A stretch of 64,000 bases of DNA from Druceiella hillmani (taxonomy: Eukaryota > Arthropoda > Insecta > Lepidoptera > Hepialidae), in the NCBI GenBank assembly GCA_039881145.1, contig JAYKKI010000006.1:19536501-19600500 (forward strand). The letters run 5' to 3'. A program made the position numbers and the translations under genes. This document shows, in pieces, positions 22,641-33,939 of the stretch. The notes beneath the pieces were generated by a model. The model was not told the DNA's origin and did not search any database. It worked only from the letters and a program-made list of their open reading frames with translations. Positions within the stretch are counted from its first letter, which is position 1. Each line of letters begins with the position of its first letter.

Positions 22641-23384
22641 TTTTTTATTTGATAGTGCTCGCGCAACGAAAAAAAGAAACGATTTTTCTGCTCGGAAATC
22701 TGTTTCGCCCTTGATTTATACCATTGAAAACTTTAAATCTACGTCCTACAAAAATAAAACAAAAACTGATTGGACTCAAAATGAACAAATTGAAGGCTAT
22801 TCGTAATGGTCGATTGTTTTCAATAATAATTGGGAAAGTATTTCCGAAGGTCACAATATCAGAATTATTTTTTCATAGACTAGATAGTTTTTGAAATGCC
22901 GAGCGAGAAAAATGACTGAAGCATTAATGTCCTTCCTATGTGAAATTTCTTAATTCGGGATATATAAGTTTCAATTGTACCAATTTATGAACACGTTTCT
23001 GTTATGATAAGTCTGCTACTCTTAATGCAAAACGCGTCTAACCATGTTTGTGACATAATTTGCCTGGTAGAGTTCGTTTGGCCAAATTTTCGCCAAACCG
23101 CTCATTATATTAGGTATGTATCGACATATAGTGGTCGTATCGCTGAATAGCTATATCGGATGAAATACAAGCGGTAAGGTAATTTATATGTATGCGATTA
23201 AATATTCAATAATAGTTCGGCTATCATAGTATTTAACATAAATTAGATATTTTATTATTTCGACGACAACATGAGATACAATCAGTTCCTTTTCATATTA
23301 GAATACCTGCAATAATTTTCTTGTACCGATGTCGATAATATTGAGTCGAGTTCGTAACCAAATAAGCTTCAAACGTTTATTTTG

Positions 23385-23505
23385 GGAAAGAGGCGATGCG
23401 TGACCCGTTTCCTTTGTAATCAAATTAACATGAACTCCTGCAGCTGGTTTTAAATAAAAAAACAGCCGTTGGTCGTATTGTTTGTGTATACTACTACTTG
23501 GTTTG
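23385..23505. other. Conserved island H, copy in A3
   Basis: Shares cgatgcgtgacccg, gtaatcaaattaacatgaac and tcctgcagctggtttta with the other two copies. This copy is shorter at its left side. Confidence 0.45.
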
Positions 23506-23639
23506 ATAGTGGAATGGGAATTATAAAGATGCATCAATAGAATTTCTGTTTTGATACTGATTTTTCTTGCATATTCATTAATGAAATTTTGTCACGGGTA
23601 AAACATGAAACGTAACATGTTTTCGTACACGATTGAATA

Positions 23640-24215
23640 GACATTTAAAATTAAGTGTGTGTTTTCTGAAAGCTTTAATTTACTATTAATTTACTTATTT
23701 ATGAACACTGTTAACCAAAGAGAGAATATGTTGTAGCAAAATATGCTCGTTTGAAAAATAATAACTTTGTAACTTTAAACATTCATTGTGTACTTTTAGA
23801 ATGCACTAATTTATTAATACAGCTTTTTATTGGCGTTAATTTTGTAGAAATTCATTATTCACAATTAAATGAAACTACGTGATGTAGTATTATTTCTACT
23901 TTCTTTAAGTTCTTTACCACGACCCAGGTTTAGGTACATCATGTAGTTTCATTTAATTGTGAATAAACAGCATTCTAAAACGAATAGTTAGTGGTTTGTG
24001 GCAATAAGGTGGTCGTCTGAAATCTTTGTGATTTTAAAAGCTTTGGAAGCTTTGTGATTTTAAGAGTTAGCTTTTCCTTTTTGAATGTACTAATTTATGA
24101 ACACTTTATGAAAACGAAGAGTGAATACATTGTAGTAAAAAGATACTGGTTCGAAATCGATTTAATTAAAACTTTGTGTCTTCAAAAATTGAGTGTACTT
24201 CTATGTCAGTTTTCC
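23640..24215. repeat. ~130-bp sub-repeats, field in A3
   Basis: Three degenerate units, anchored near 23,708, 23,974 and 24,106, with accaaagagagaatatg and aaaacgaagagtgaatac. Palindromic element copy 6 is inserted between units. Confidence 0.6.
23830..23965. mobile_element. Palindromic hammerhead element, copy 6 (ribozyme lost)
   Basis: Outer arms are intact but the centre is deleted after ccacgacccagg. The remaining right arm begins at gtacatcatg. Candidate flanking repeats share only acagc, so the target duplication is uncertain. Confidence 0.7.
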
Positions 24216-25019
24216 ATTTATTTTAGGTTTATATGTACATACTTTTCTTAAAGAAAAGTATCTAGTAAAACTTGTGAAGAGGAAAGTAAAACTGTCAAGT
24301 TTCTATTGAAATCGGGCGGTGTAGCGTGATTAGATATTTATGAAATAAATTTAGACTAGCAGGACAATATTTTCAGGTAGTCTCTTTTCTGAATCACTGA
24401 CCTGTAATTTTTCTGAAATTAATGTTAATTATGATCAAGCTCCTAGTTTTTTAGCTTTTGATTAGCCGCTGTGACTAAACTTTGATGTAACACACCCGAG
24501 ACGTTTTTAGAATTCCATACTTTCACGAATAAACGATGAAACTATTATAAAAAGTTGCTCATAAGTCTGTGTTTCGTTAACCATCTAGTCAAAAGAATTT
24601 AACTATTCGCCGTAGGCGTATGACGTTTGGTGTAGTAATGGATTTTGTTAATAATGCTTAAGTAATATAAGAAATAGAATAACAAATAAGAAAAAAGTCT
24701 GATCTAGAAGGGTAACTATTAAATCCATTTATTTATTACGACATATAAATAAATCTGTCAAGTACAGGTAGAACCCGAACTGCGATGGTTGAGTACACAC
24801 CTGAAAATGTAAATATTTATCGTTTCTTTATAACCAATTGAAAGAATTTATGTTATTTTTAGCTACGAAAATATGTTGCTTAGTAGGTTTTTCAATATTG
24901 TGTATTTTCGCCTTAAAATTTGTGTATATTTTCGAAAGTACTTTGGTTTATATATTAATTTCTTAATATTTTCTAATTAGTATAGGATTTCTGAAATATT
25001 AGTATCAAATTAAAACTTC

Positions 25020-25400
25020 CTACACAATAGTTTTTTTGAGACAGATCTGACAATATAATGGGTTAACAAATAACAGTTTTAATAGTAAATATAATTTTTA
25101 TTTTACAGTCCAAAAAAAAAAAAAAGTTAATCCGTATTCTACTTAAAGAGGTTTTCCATGATACTCTACGGACCTATGCAGATCTTTTTTTCAATCTTTT
25201 ACATATTTGGGAGCCTATGAGGAACGTAATTTTAAATTATTGTAAACACCACTTTCAGTTTGGACCAAGGAGTTTCAAGTCAAGTTTCAGTCTTATTACT
25301 TTCAGAAGTTAGAGGCTTCTAATAGAGAGCAAGTTTTGTGGATGGGCAGAAGACGCTGCCGCAATGATATAGTTTCGTATCACTTATGGAAGTGGAAAGG
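25020..25400. repeat. Dispersed repeat remnant, copy in A3
   Basis: Contains ttggaccaaggagtttcaag and cagaagttagaggcttct. It matches 11,930-12,200 and, in part, 52,590-52,830. Confidence 0.4.
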
Positions 25401-25734
25401 TCATTGTAAATAATAGGCTATGTTCCAATAAATTATATTCATTAAAAGGTAAGCGATTTGAAAATTGTCTTTGATTATGGGAATGTGTAGGGAATACTTA
25501 TCGTCATTGATATATATAGGTGTATAATTGTGTTATTTATGTAACTATGTGAAAATAGATAATTAAATAAATGAAATAAGTGAACTAAGTAAATATTAAT
25601 ATTATATTATTCGACACTCCGCAACAAAGTTTGCATTACTGTCCTCGTTACATCACAATATTAACTGACGCTGTTACATGCGACGGACTAACTCAGGGTA
25701 AAAGCTCTATGACGGTCAGCAGCTTGTCAAATGT

Positions 25735-25930
25735 GAAATTTCAATGAGCTTCATACAACAATACTTCATAATAACGTAAACCTGACGCCACGTTAAACAG
25801 GCGTGTGCACCGTCCGAACGCGCGGATAATGAAAGTCAAAAATATGATGGAAATATTTTTTTCGTCACCAGAGGTCTGTCGGTGGTATTCGCAGGTGCGA
25901 TAGAATTTTGCAGAATGTTGCGGTTGAATT
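25735..25930. other. Conserved island N, copy 3 (in A3, truncated)
   Basis: Matches copy 1 through acaatacttcataata, aacaggcgtgtgc and atgatggaaatattttt up to ggtattcgcaggtgcg. The following gcacgagcgcg block is missing, because a deletion joins to sequence like 13,330. Confidence 0.5.
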
Positions 25931-26387
25931 ACGTGAACAAAAAGAAATGTGCTCATTATTGGGCAATACAATAATATATCTTTTTAATTTTTTTTGTGGT
26001 GTTTTCCCATAAAATTTATTATACGTATTTTTTTCTCACTGCCAACATTAAATGGAACACTGTCGAAAAGATATTTTGAATGCATTTGAATCAAATATTC
26101 CAGTAAGATTTTTTGAAACAACATTTTCTTCGCAAGTTATCGGTCTTCTTATCTCACAATGAAAACTTTATAACTAAATATATGCAAAAAATTAAAAAAA
26201 TAGATCACGGTATCGACATTCAATAAGAAATTCAATTCAAAATATATTTTGTCAACTGGCATTAATGTAATGAGGAAATCCAGGCGACCAAGTTATTTGT
26301 CCTATACTTTGAAAGACATATTAAACAATACATTTTCATACATATTAAAAACAAATATACACTTAATATTCAAAAGTTTTATGTATA

Positions 26388-26544
26388 TTGAATATATTTG
26401 GCGTTAATTTTGTAGAAATTTCTTATTCACAACTAAATGAAACTACGTAATGTAGTATTATTTCTACTTTCTTTAAGTTCTTTACTACGACTTAGGTTTC
26501 CGTGTATTCCAACATCTTCAGGTGGGCTATTAGCAAAGATGTAA
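26388..26544 (-). mobile_element. Single-arm hammerhead-bearing element, copy 7
   Basis: 157 bp, a single arm rather than a palindrome, between 11-bp repeats ttttatgtata (26,377-26,387 and 26,545-26,555). It runs from the ttgaatatatttggcg terminus to agcaaagat, so it defines the basic unit from which the palindromic copies are built. Empty sites are visible in A1 near 13,827 (aaattttatgtgtgc) and in A2 near 19,905. Confidence 0.78.
26485..26525 (-). ncRNA. Decayed hammerhead motif (copy 7)
   Basis: CUGAAGA, GAAA and UC are kept. Stem I is ccac against guag (one mismatch), stem II is disrupted and the stem III palindrome is now CCUAAG. Probably weak or inactive. Confidence 0.45.
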
Positions 26545-26782
26545 TTTTATGTATACTCAAATGTGTATGGTACTGACTTCTATTCGTACTTAACATATTT
26601 ATTTTAAAGGGGCAATAAACCCTCAATAAGTTGAAGAATCAAATCTAATCAAAGAAATGAACGAGTGCGTCATAATTTGTTTCGATTATGTAGCGTGGAT
26701 AATGACAATATTACCGGTTTACCTGGAGAATCACACAGTTACGTGAGTCTGCGTTGAATTAGTTGTTACGTAAATTATTTAA

Positions 26783-26830
26783 GTAATTCTTTATCAAAAA
26801 TATACTAGCATATTTTTTATAAAGAATTAC
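26783..26830. other. 21-bp inverted repeat (hairpin) in A3
   Basis: gtaattctttatcaaaaata is mirrored by the right arm with one mismatch, around a 6-base loop actagc. The A2 counterpart near 20,150 does not form this hairpin. Confidence 0.65.
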
Positions 26831-26848
26831 ATAATGGCTATTTAAAAC

Positions 26849-27040
26849 TTGGTTTTTAACAGTAAACTTGCGGTTTTTTTTTGTGCATTGGCAGCGTGCG
26901 CCATGAAATATAGACATGACGCATCAAGCGCATGTGCAATGGTATGCTTTAACCAGTTAATAGGTGACGCACGAGGGACATATAATCAATCCGGTTCCGA
27001 TAAGTTGGATTATTGTACTATCAAAATATTGAACCGATGA
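26849..27040 (+). other. Short open frame paralogous to 20,199-20,387
   Basis: A 63-codon frame starting at TTG. It shares SACA, NQL, GD and SGSDKLD with the A2 frame; the two differ by multiple-of-three indels near the middle. Too short and unsupported to call a gene. Confidence 0.2.
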
Positions 27041-27879
27041 CTACTATTTTCGTATACTGAATGTAAATGGCGAATAGCACACGCCTTTCATTGTTTAGTA
27101 ATGAAAAATAAAAAAATGCTTTAGAAAAAAATCAAATTAAAAAAAAAAGAAATCTATACTACTAAACTATAAAAGTTTCTGGCATGTGTTAAGTGTATCT
27201 AGTTGCTAGTTTAGAGGTTGATCGGTGATCGTACAGTAATTATAATTTAATACTAATTTCACACTTTTAAAAATATGTTTAATTCATAATTATAAACTCC
27301 ACAAAATAAATTACAATAATAAATTAAGAAAAGAAAATCTAGCTTAAAATTAGTGTGATCGATTATTTCACTGGCAAATAATTAGTTCCTGTCTCTATAA
27401 TTTGCAGTCTGTATGCTGACGCGAACTTTCCCGGAAATGTAGACCTCCTGAATTGTTAGTATGCAAGAAAAGCATCTTATGGGTGGCCGAATGAAGTCGA
27501 TAGATTGTGATGACCTTGCGAGAAGATGAATTCAATATCTTGCTGGTGTTCCGATAAATGAGAGGTATAACACACTAAAGCTTTGGCACTCAAATTAATT
27601 CGATGTGTTATCGGAATAATGCGCTATGTTAACTGAATCAATGAAAATGGCACATAAATCAATTTTGTAATAATGAAAAATATTTATTCTATTTAATCAG
27701 TATCTGAGGCTCCTTGCTGTATGCTAAAAATTTTAAAAAGACATTCAAATGCACACCTAGCATTTCGTAAAGTAAAGCATATATGGTTTAAATTAATTAG
27801 AAAAAGTTTACAGGTATATAAGATATTTATACCAAAACAAGGTTCTTTGATTTACCTGCGAAATTTAACAAAAAAAAAC

Positions 27880-28150
27880 AAATAAACACGCGCCCACACT
27901 CGTTGTGAATCACGCCACTTAGCTTTTAAAAGCAGGATGAGCTCACAGCAGAGTGTATTCGCTCCCAGTTCGCTTATCCGCGTTATTCAGGGGCCTCTGT
28001 CGTTCGCTTAATGAGATCATAAGCGGGCCACACACTCTCATGACCGATGCGGCTCGGGCTCCTCTTATCTAGGCCTTGATGTTTCGACCGCGCGACAGCT
28101 TATATCGCTGTCAGTATTTATGGAGTGTTGCACTGTTTTACGCAAATCTA
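27880..28150. promoter_or_regulatory. Unique CpG-rich island, candidate regulatory element
   Basis: About 270 bp of clearly balanced base composition in an AT-rich desert, with gttcgcttatccgcgttatt, agcgggccacacactctcat and gatgcggctcgggctcctct. It has no long open frame and no repeat partner in the window. It lies just beyond the end of the A triplication. It looks like a conserved noncoding element or distal enhancer, but only cross-species alignment can show this. Confidence 0.4.
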
Positions 28151-28159
28151 GGACGAGAA

Positions 28160-30234
28160 TAACTCGTAGGGCTTCAGGAGATTTAACTCGTTGTATTTGC
28201 TTGACTGTTGCGGCTTCTTTAGTTATATTTAGTTAAGTGTACATTCCGATATATCCACTTTTATGCTTGTTTATACGTTAGTCACTGAATACTTCGTAAT
28301 TTATTTTTCACCATGGGAATTTGGAATATTGTTTATCGATTAAAGAAGCGAGATTTGCCTCAGACTAAATACGCCTCCTCTTAGAGAAATTATTATCTGT
28401 CTGTTAATTTTAATTATATTTTATGAATATTTGCCCAGTCGTTTAGTCGTAACTGACTAAGAAACATTGAGACAATCTTTTTCAAAGGATCTCTTGTTTC
28501 CGCGCCATTCGAACTATTTATATGCCAACAAACTACTAAACTAACCAACTTTTGGATACATAACATCAATAGGAATTCTTTACTAGTTTAGAAATATTAA
28601 GTCATTTTGGTAAATCCTATTAAAGTTTTAATATTGAATATATTAAAATTTGCATAACGTAATCAATTCCACCTTATACACACAAATTAATTTACATCTT
28701 GTAACGAAAATAAAATGGTATTAACTGGTTCTGGTTCTGATGGAATGAAAGTGACAATTGGCTGATGATAGCTGAAATATGAAACGAAATTTTTTGATTT
28801 TCACTATCGCTATAACTTTCACTTTTACTTTTTTAATGTTTTAAAATAGTTTAACGCAATACCCCCATGTAAACGAGTAAAGTTGCAAACGTTAATAAAC
28901 AAGAAACAATGCTGATATACTAAAAAAATACGTAAAGTAGCATGTGTGTAGTGTAGTAAAAAGGAAAGCGTCAAGTAGGGAAATGTTGATAAAACATGAA
29001 GCTGGTCGAACGGCACGTCGCAACGTTCCACCAGAACGTTTTAATTCCCATTAAAACGCGCCATTAGACGTTTTATATAAATAATACTATATCATAAATT
29101 GAAACAGAAAGCGGTTGAAAATATTTATTACTGAAGACACAAATTTAGAAGACAAAAAATATAATATAAATTTAAAATACATATACATCATACTAGAGAA
29201 ATTATAATATCGGAATACATATTGTAATTATGTCAATACTATAAGTATTGTAATTTTAGACTCAGGTCCCATAATGAGCTACTGTTAATTAAACTGTTTT
29301 TGACATTTAATTTTATGTTGCTTGACCTTTAGTGTATTGTTAATAAGCGCAATTTAGATCTTCGACTACTATCTTCTTCGATTTCTTTTATCCATATAAA
29401 CTTACTGTAGAAAATTTTTAATAAAAATTAATTAGATTTTCTTCAAAGAATGAGATATCATCTAAAATTTTATTATTGCTGCGAGTGGTAAAAGTGTTTT
29501 ATTTAAATAAATATGTTTGTGAATTTTTTCGCCCTGTCAATTAAATTTAGAAGGTAAAAACTGTAAATTAAAAGTGTTTTATTATGACGTATATTATAAT
29601 ATTTCTCTTTCCAGTACTATATCAGATGAGAGGTAAATAATTGGTAATCGAATCTTGATTATATTACTTTTGTGTGTACGTCACATAACTTTATTGAATT
29701 TTTTTTACAAAATCGTATCAGTGAACAGAACTTTTTATAAAAAGGACGCAAAATTAATTGTTTTTAGTTAAGTGAATTCTATTTTTTAATAAAAATTAAA
29801 TTTGGTTGAAATATTATTTCCATTTATATATTAATCGGACGTAATATCTAAACCATTGTTTTCTTAATTAATTAATAATGCGTTTTAATGAAATGAATTA
29901 ATTAATAAACAGTAAAATTGAGCGAGGGAAATTCAAATTGTTGAAACCCAACACTATTGGTTAGAATGAAACGTAACGTCAGAAGACATGTAAACAAACT
30001 CGAATTGAAATTTGTGTGGCATTGGTTGTGTTTGATAAGGAAAGTAGTGTTCTTGTAATATTTTACATACCTAGTGCATTTATAATTTTACTTTCACGAG
30101 AGATCAAAGGAGTGCAGGCTGAAAGGTAATTGTTTTAATACATGATTTATAATCATACATTATATACGTTTATTATGCAGAAATACACTCGTAGGTAGTG
30201 AGTAGTAAATACATATTATAAGATACATAAAATA

Positions 30235-30235
<1 letters not shown>
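28160..30235. other. AT-rich intergenic stretch
   Basis: No gene seen. A small CpG-containing patch at 28,975-29,075 includes the inverted repeat cgttttaat/attaaaacg. Another at about 29,930-30,130 ends in ctgaaaggtaatt, which resembles a splice donor but has no supported exon. Confidence 0.5.

Positions 30236-30238
<3 letters not shown>

Positions 30239-30292
<54 letters not shown>
30239..30292. repeat. (TA)n microsatellite
   Basis: About 27 uninterrupted TA repeats. The open frames over it are artefacts. Confidence 0.95.
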
Positions 30293-30295
<3 letters not shown>

Positions 30296-31940
30296 AAAAA
30301 CATGGCTGCATACTGTCTGTGTTTTATTAATTTATATGTTATATTATTTTCGTTCAGTAAATTCATCATATTAACTTTATTACACATCTCTCGGGACATT
30401 AAAAAAATTATCAGGTACACTTCTAACAGTGTGCACCTAGGCACAATACAATACTTACAAACTGAATTTTTATCTCCTTCCACGGTCTAAACGACTATTA
30501 TACTGAAAATATGCTATATGTAACGAGAACTCCTACACTAAACAAACACTGGGCATAACTTGTGACGTCATTCAAGGAGTGTGAAAATAGTGGTGTTTAA
30601 ACAGCTTATATTTATTGAAATTTTAAATATTTTTTAAAAAATTTTTTCATTATTTCCAATAGTACTTAAGTTTTTTACTATGCTGCAATGATATAAACAA
30701 TGATTTAAAAATATAAAAAAATTTCATGCCTATTCCCTATTAGTATTAGATATCGCATGCTGATAATTTTGCCTTCAATCACATTTACAAGGCGTCTAGA
30801 TTCAAAACGTTGCTGTTTTCTAAAAAGGCATAATGACATTAACCCAGGCTACAAAAGAACGAGTAAGAGAAGAGAAGTACGTCAGATTATATCTATATTT
30901 CATACTATATATGCTACTGGACAAATACATAGCTGTGTTATAAAACGATGGCTTTAAATCAGCTGGTAGTTTTGTTGCTATTTTATTGCTCATGACTCTG
31001 TGTGACTAAACAATTAAAACAATTGCTGTGAGAAGTCAAGGAATGTGTCCCGCTATAAGTAACATTTAAGAATTCGAGAGTAAACGTGCAAAATCTGGGT
31101 GAACGTGATGATTTTAATTAAACTTCTGGATCTTAGAAAGAATTTATTTTATGTTGTGAATTAACTAGTTTGTCTTCTTTAATTCATAATTTGCACCGTA
31201 TCGTCGTGAAATATAATTTGGTAAGAAGAGAAATAAATAGTTACAAAGAATTAAACATTTTGTTTAATTTTCTTGTAATATGACCACCTAAAACATTTTT
31301 AATCTAAGAAAGTGGCTGTGTGGCATTTTATGCCGAGGTGAAATATCAGTTGCATTGACTATCGCGATACCTTGATAATCAGCTTTATGTTGTTTCACGC
31401 TATTTTATAAATAATGTAAACGTTACGGGATTATTAGCCTTTAAGCAAACGTCCTCATATTGTATCATTATGAAACCTTTATTATGACAGCTACCTACAT
31501 TAAAATGGCATCTAATTTCACTTTTCGTAAAGGTATTTAAAACAGTGGACGATGCGAGTGACTGTATTTGTTATTTAAATATTTCTTTCGATAATATAGT
31601 ATATTTAGCCTTGTTAGTGTAATTAATTGCGCAAATTAATTGCGCAAACATATTATTTATATAGTTGCCGTATAAGAATTATGTTATGTATTAGATTAGA
31701 TACCAACAATTGTTACATAAAAAGTACTTTGCATTTGCAGAAACGCTTTTAAAATCCTCGTAAATAAGAGATGTCACGGATCCATTTACGTTACCAGATA
31801 ATACTTTTGGGAACAAGTCTGGTTTAGCAAAAATGAAAATTTCCCTATTTTCTAGTTTAATTTGCACATCAAAGGGGAATTGATATAAAAAAATAAACCC
31901 GGATAATTCGCATCTTCGCTAAACCAGGCTTTTACCTACT
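30293..31940. other. AT-rich intergenic stretch
   Basis: Nothing recognisable apart from a short tandem ttaattgcgcaaa duplication near 31,622-31,650. Confidence 0.5.
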
Positions 31941-31949
31941 TTTGTAGAA

Positions 31950-32360
31950 TACTTTCGACTATTTAAATAAATAACAAAGTTTCGACAATTTGCGGCTGAT
32001 GGCTAAAGTGACCCGTCGAATAAATTTAACTTGACGCGCAACACAACAAAATAACGTATAAAAATGCATCGCAAACTTACATGATGCTATTCTTTTTTGT
32101 CAAGCCAACGATGTTTAACGGAAAATAATGGCAACAATAACGCGAGTGCGATACGGCATGCCGATTTTTAAAATAAACGGTATGGCAACCATTATTGTCG
32201 TGCGTTTGATATCGTTTGCTATGTATAAAGTAAATGATACAACATAGGGCTGATGATGGTTGAACGTCACTTCACCTCTTTAGAAACGTATTGTACAATC
32301 GCTAGACGCTTTGTAAACGGATGTATTTTGCAACCATGCAGCGGCATTAAGACAAAGAGA
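31950..32360. promoter_or_regulatory. CpG-richer island, candidate regulatory element
   Basis: Contains atttgcggctgatggctaaa, gcgagtgcgatacggcatgc, and two related blocks atggcaacaataacg and tatggcaaccattattg about 60 bp apart. Composition and the lack of decay suggest constraint. No open frame. Weak evidence without alignment. Confidence 0.35.
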
Positions 32361-33690
32361 GAAAATAAAAAAAAAGTTTTTATTTTTTTGGAGAATAATA
32401 AAAGCTGGTGATGTGATGTTTGTAAAATAACAATTTATTCAGCCTTCATGATGTCCGTATATAATTCTAAGCAATCATATATTTGTATAATTTTTAAAGA
32501 CGAGGAGTTTTTCAGCTGATTTTAGAAGTGTTCGTAGATAGTAATTAACAATGATAGGATCATTAAGAAGTTTTGTTCTTAACGACCTGGGGGATTCCTA
32601 TTAATCATAGAATTCTGTAAGTGCTATCCAAACTCGCTCTTCTCTCTTCCTCAGTGGTCTAAACTTTAAGACAAGGAGTAGCCTTGCAGTCTGAATAAAG
32701 GGATTATTATTAATGTTTGACGATTTTATCTGATTACACGACTTACCAATTATTTGCATTTGGAATATTGGCTTCGATTTTAGTCTTTATGTCTTTATTT
32801 TATTGTTAATTAATTTTGCTTTACAATTCCTCGTTTCCTGCTTATTGTTTAATTTAAATTTTACAGTTATTAATGCAACAACTTTCTCAGCGGTAAGAAT
32901 AGTATCCACATTGTATGCATTCAGGGCGATAAGTTGTGACCTCACAACTTACTTCAACTTCAACCACCTGGTTATTTACAAATTTTAATAACTTGATTGA
33001 TCTACTCGATCCAGCGTTGCTTTTTCTTTTCTGTCTTTTAGTATTTCTGATATTTTGCATTAGTAGAGATAAATATCTCTCTTTTTATTATAATGCCAGA
33101 AATCTCTCGTAATTTCGTTCGCAATGAATTTGTGTGAGGTATTTGATATATTTTACAATTGCGTCCACTCTATTTTGAGATGATTTTGCCCAGGATATGA
33201 CAAAAAAGCATAAAATCTGGTAATTTTTTTGGTTTGAATTAAAAATATAATTATATCTTTCGAAACACTAAATTTTTGCAAATAAGACAAAGCCTATGTC
33301 TATCTGGCATTTTTGTCATCGGTAGCAGGGTTGACTTCTTACAAATAAACAAACAAAAAAAACTAATTTATAATTTCTATTCAATAATATTAGTATATAT
33401 TTGTAATGTGTATTTAAAATAGATTCACTATAATGAGAAAAAAAAACAAAATAACTTGCAGATTAAACTTGCAGGAAAAATATTTCACTTGATTTAAAAA
33501 AAAGGAATTATGAAAAGTTAAATATATTTTTTGTACCATCTGAAAAGATAGAACTTCATTTAAAATTAGGTAAAATTTGTTACGTTATTGTCAAAATGAT
33601 TTCATGTTTATAATGTACTAGTTCAAACATAAATTTTACGCTAATCAATAGTTAGATGGCAATAATTTTTATCGTAAAATGCACATAGCT
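32361..33690. other. AT-rich intergenic stretch
   Basis: No gene seen. A perfect 10-bp inverted repeat taagttgtga/tcacaactta lies at 32,930-32,951. Confidence 0.5.
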
Positions 33691-33699
33691 TTACACGTC

Positions 33700-33930
33700 A
33701 TTTTTTCGCTGTAATAATTTATCCTTATGCTCGACGTGTAAACAAAATTCCGCTGAAAGTTGGAAAATACGATGAAAAGTGTTTTTCTCTCCGACGACGG
33801 CTCAATTGATATTCTACAGGCGCCGGGATTAGAGGACAGCACTCGTAGAAATCATGTCGCACGTGCGCGTCAGGCCTTAATAACTACTCACGGCGTCCCG
33901 AGAGACCCACTATCAATTGGGGTTAGTGGA
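33700..33930. other. Conserved island N, copy 4 (outside the triplication)
   Basis: Shares acgatgaaaagtgtttttct, attgatattctacaggcg and gcacgtgcgcgtcag with copies 1, 2 and 5. Neighbouring A-unit blocks are not found here, so only this island was kept or copied. A 99-codon frame (33,760-34,059) covers it and contains VARAR, also seen in copy 5, but it starts at a non-ATG codon and the downstream half has no counterpart. Confidence 0.45.
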
Positions 33931-33939
33931 AATTATAAT

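Larger units (their letters stand above)
21750..27860. repeat. Tandem unit A3
   Basis: Third copy of the unit, with islands G, H and N in the same order as A1 and A2. It includes the empty sites for at least two palindromic elements found in the other units. Homology fades at about 27,860, just before a CpG-rich unique island. Confidence 0.72.

Noticed and set aside
30563..30570. TGACGTCA, a perfect cAMP-response-element palindrome
   Set aside because: An 8-base word is expected about once by chance in a window of this size, and there is no promoter context.
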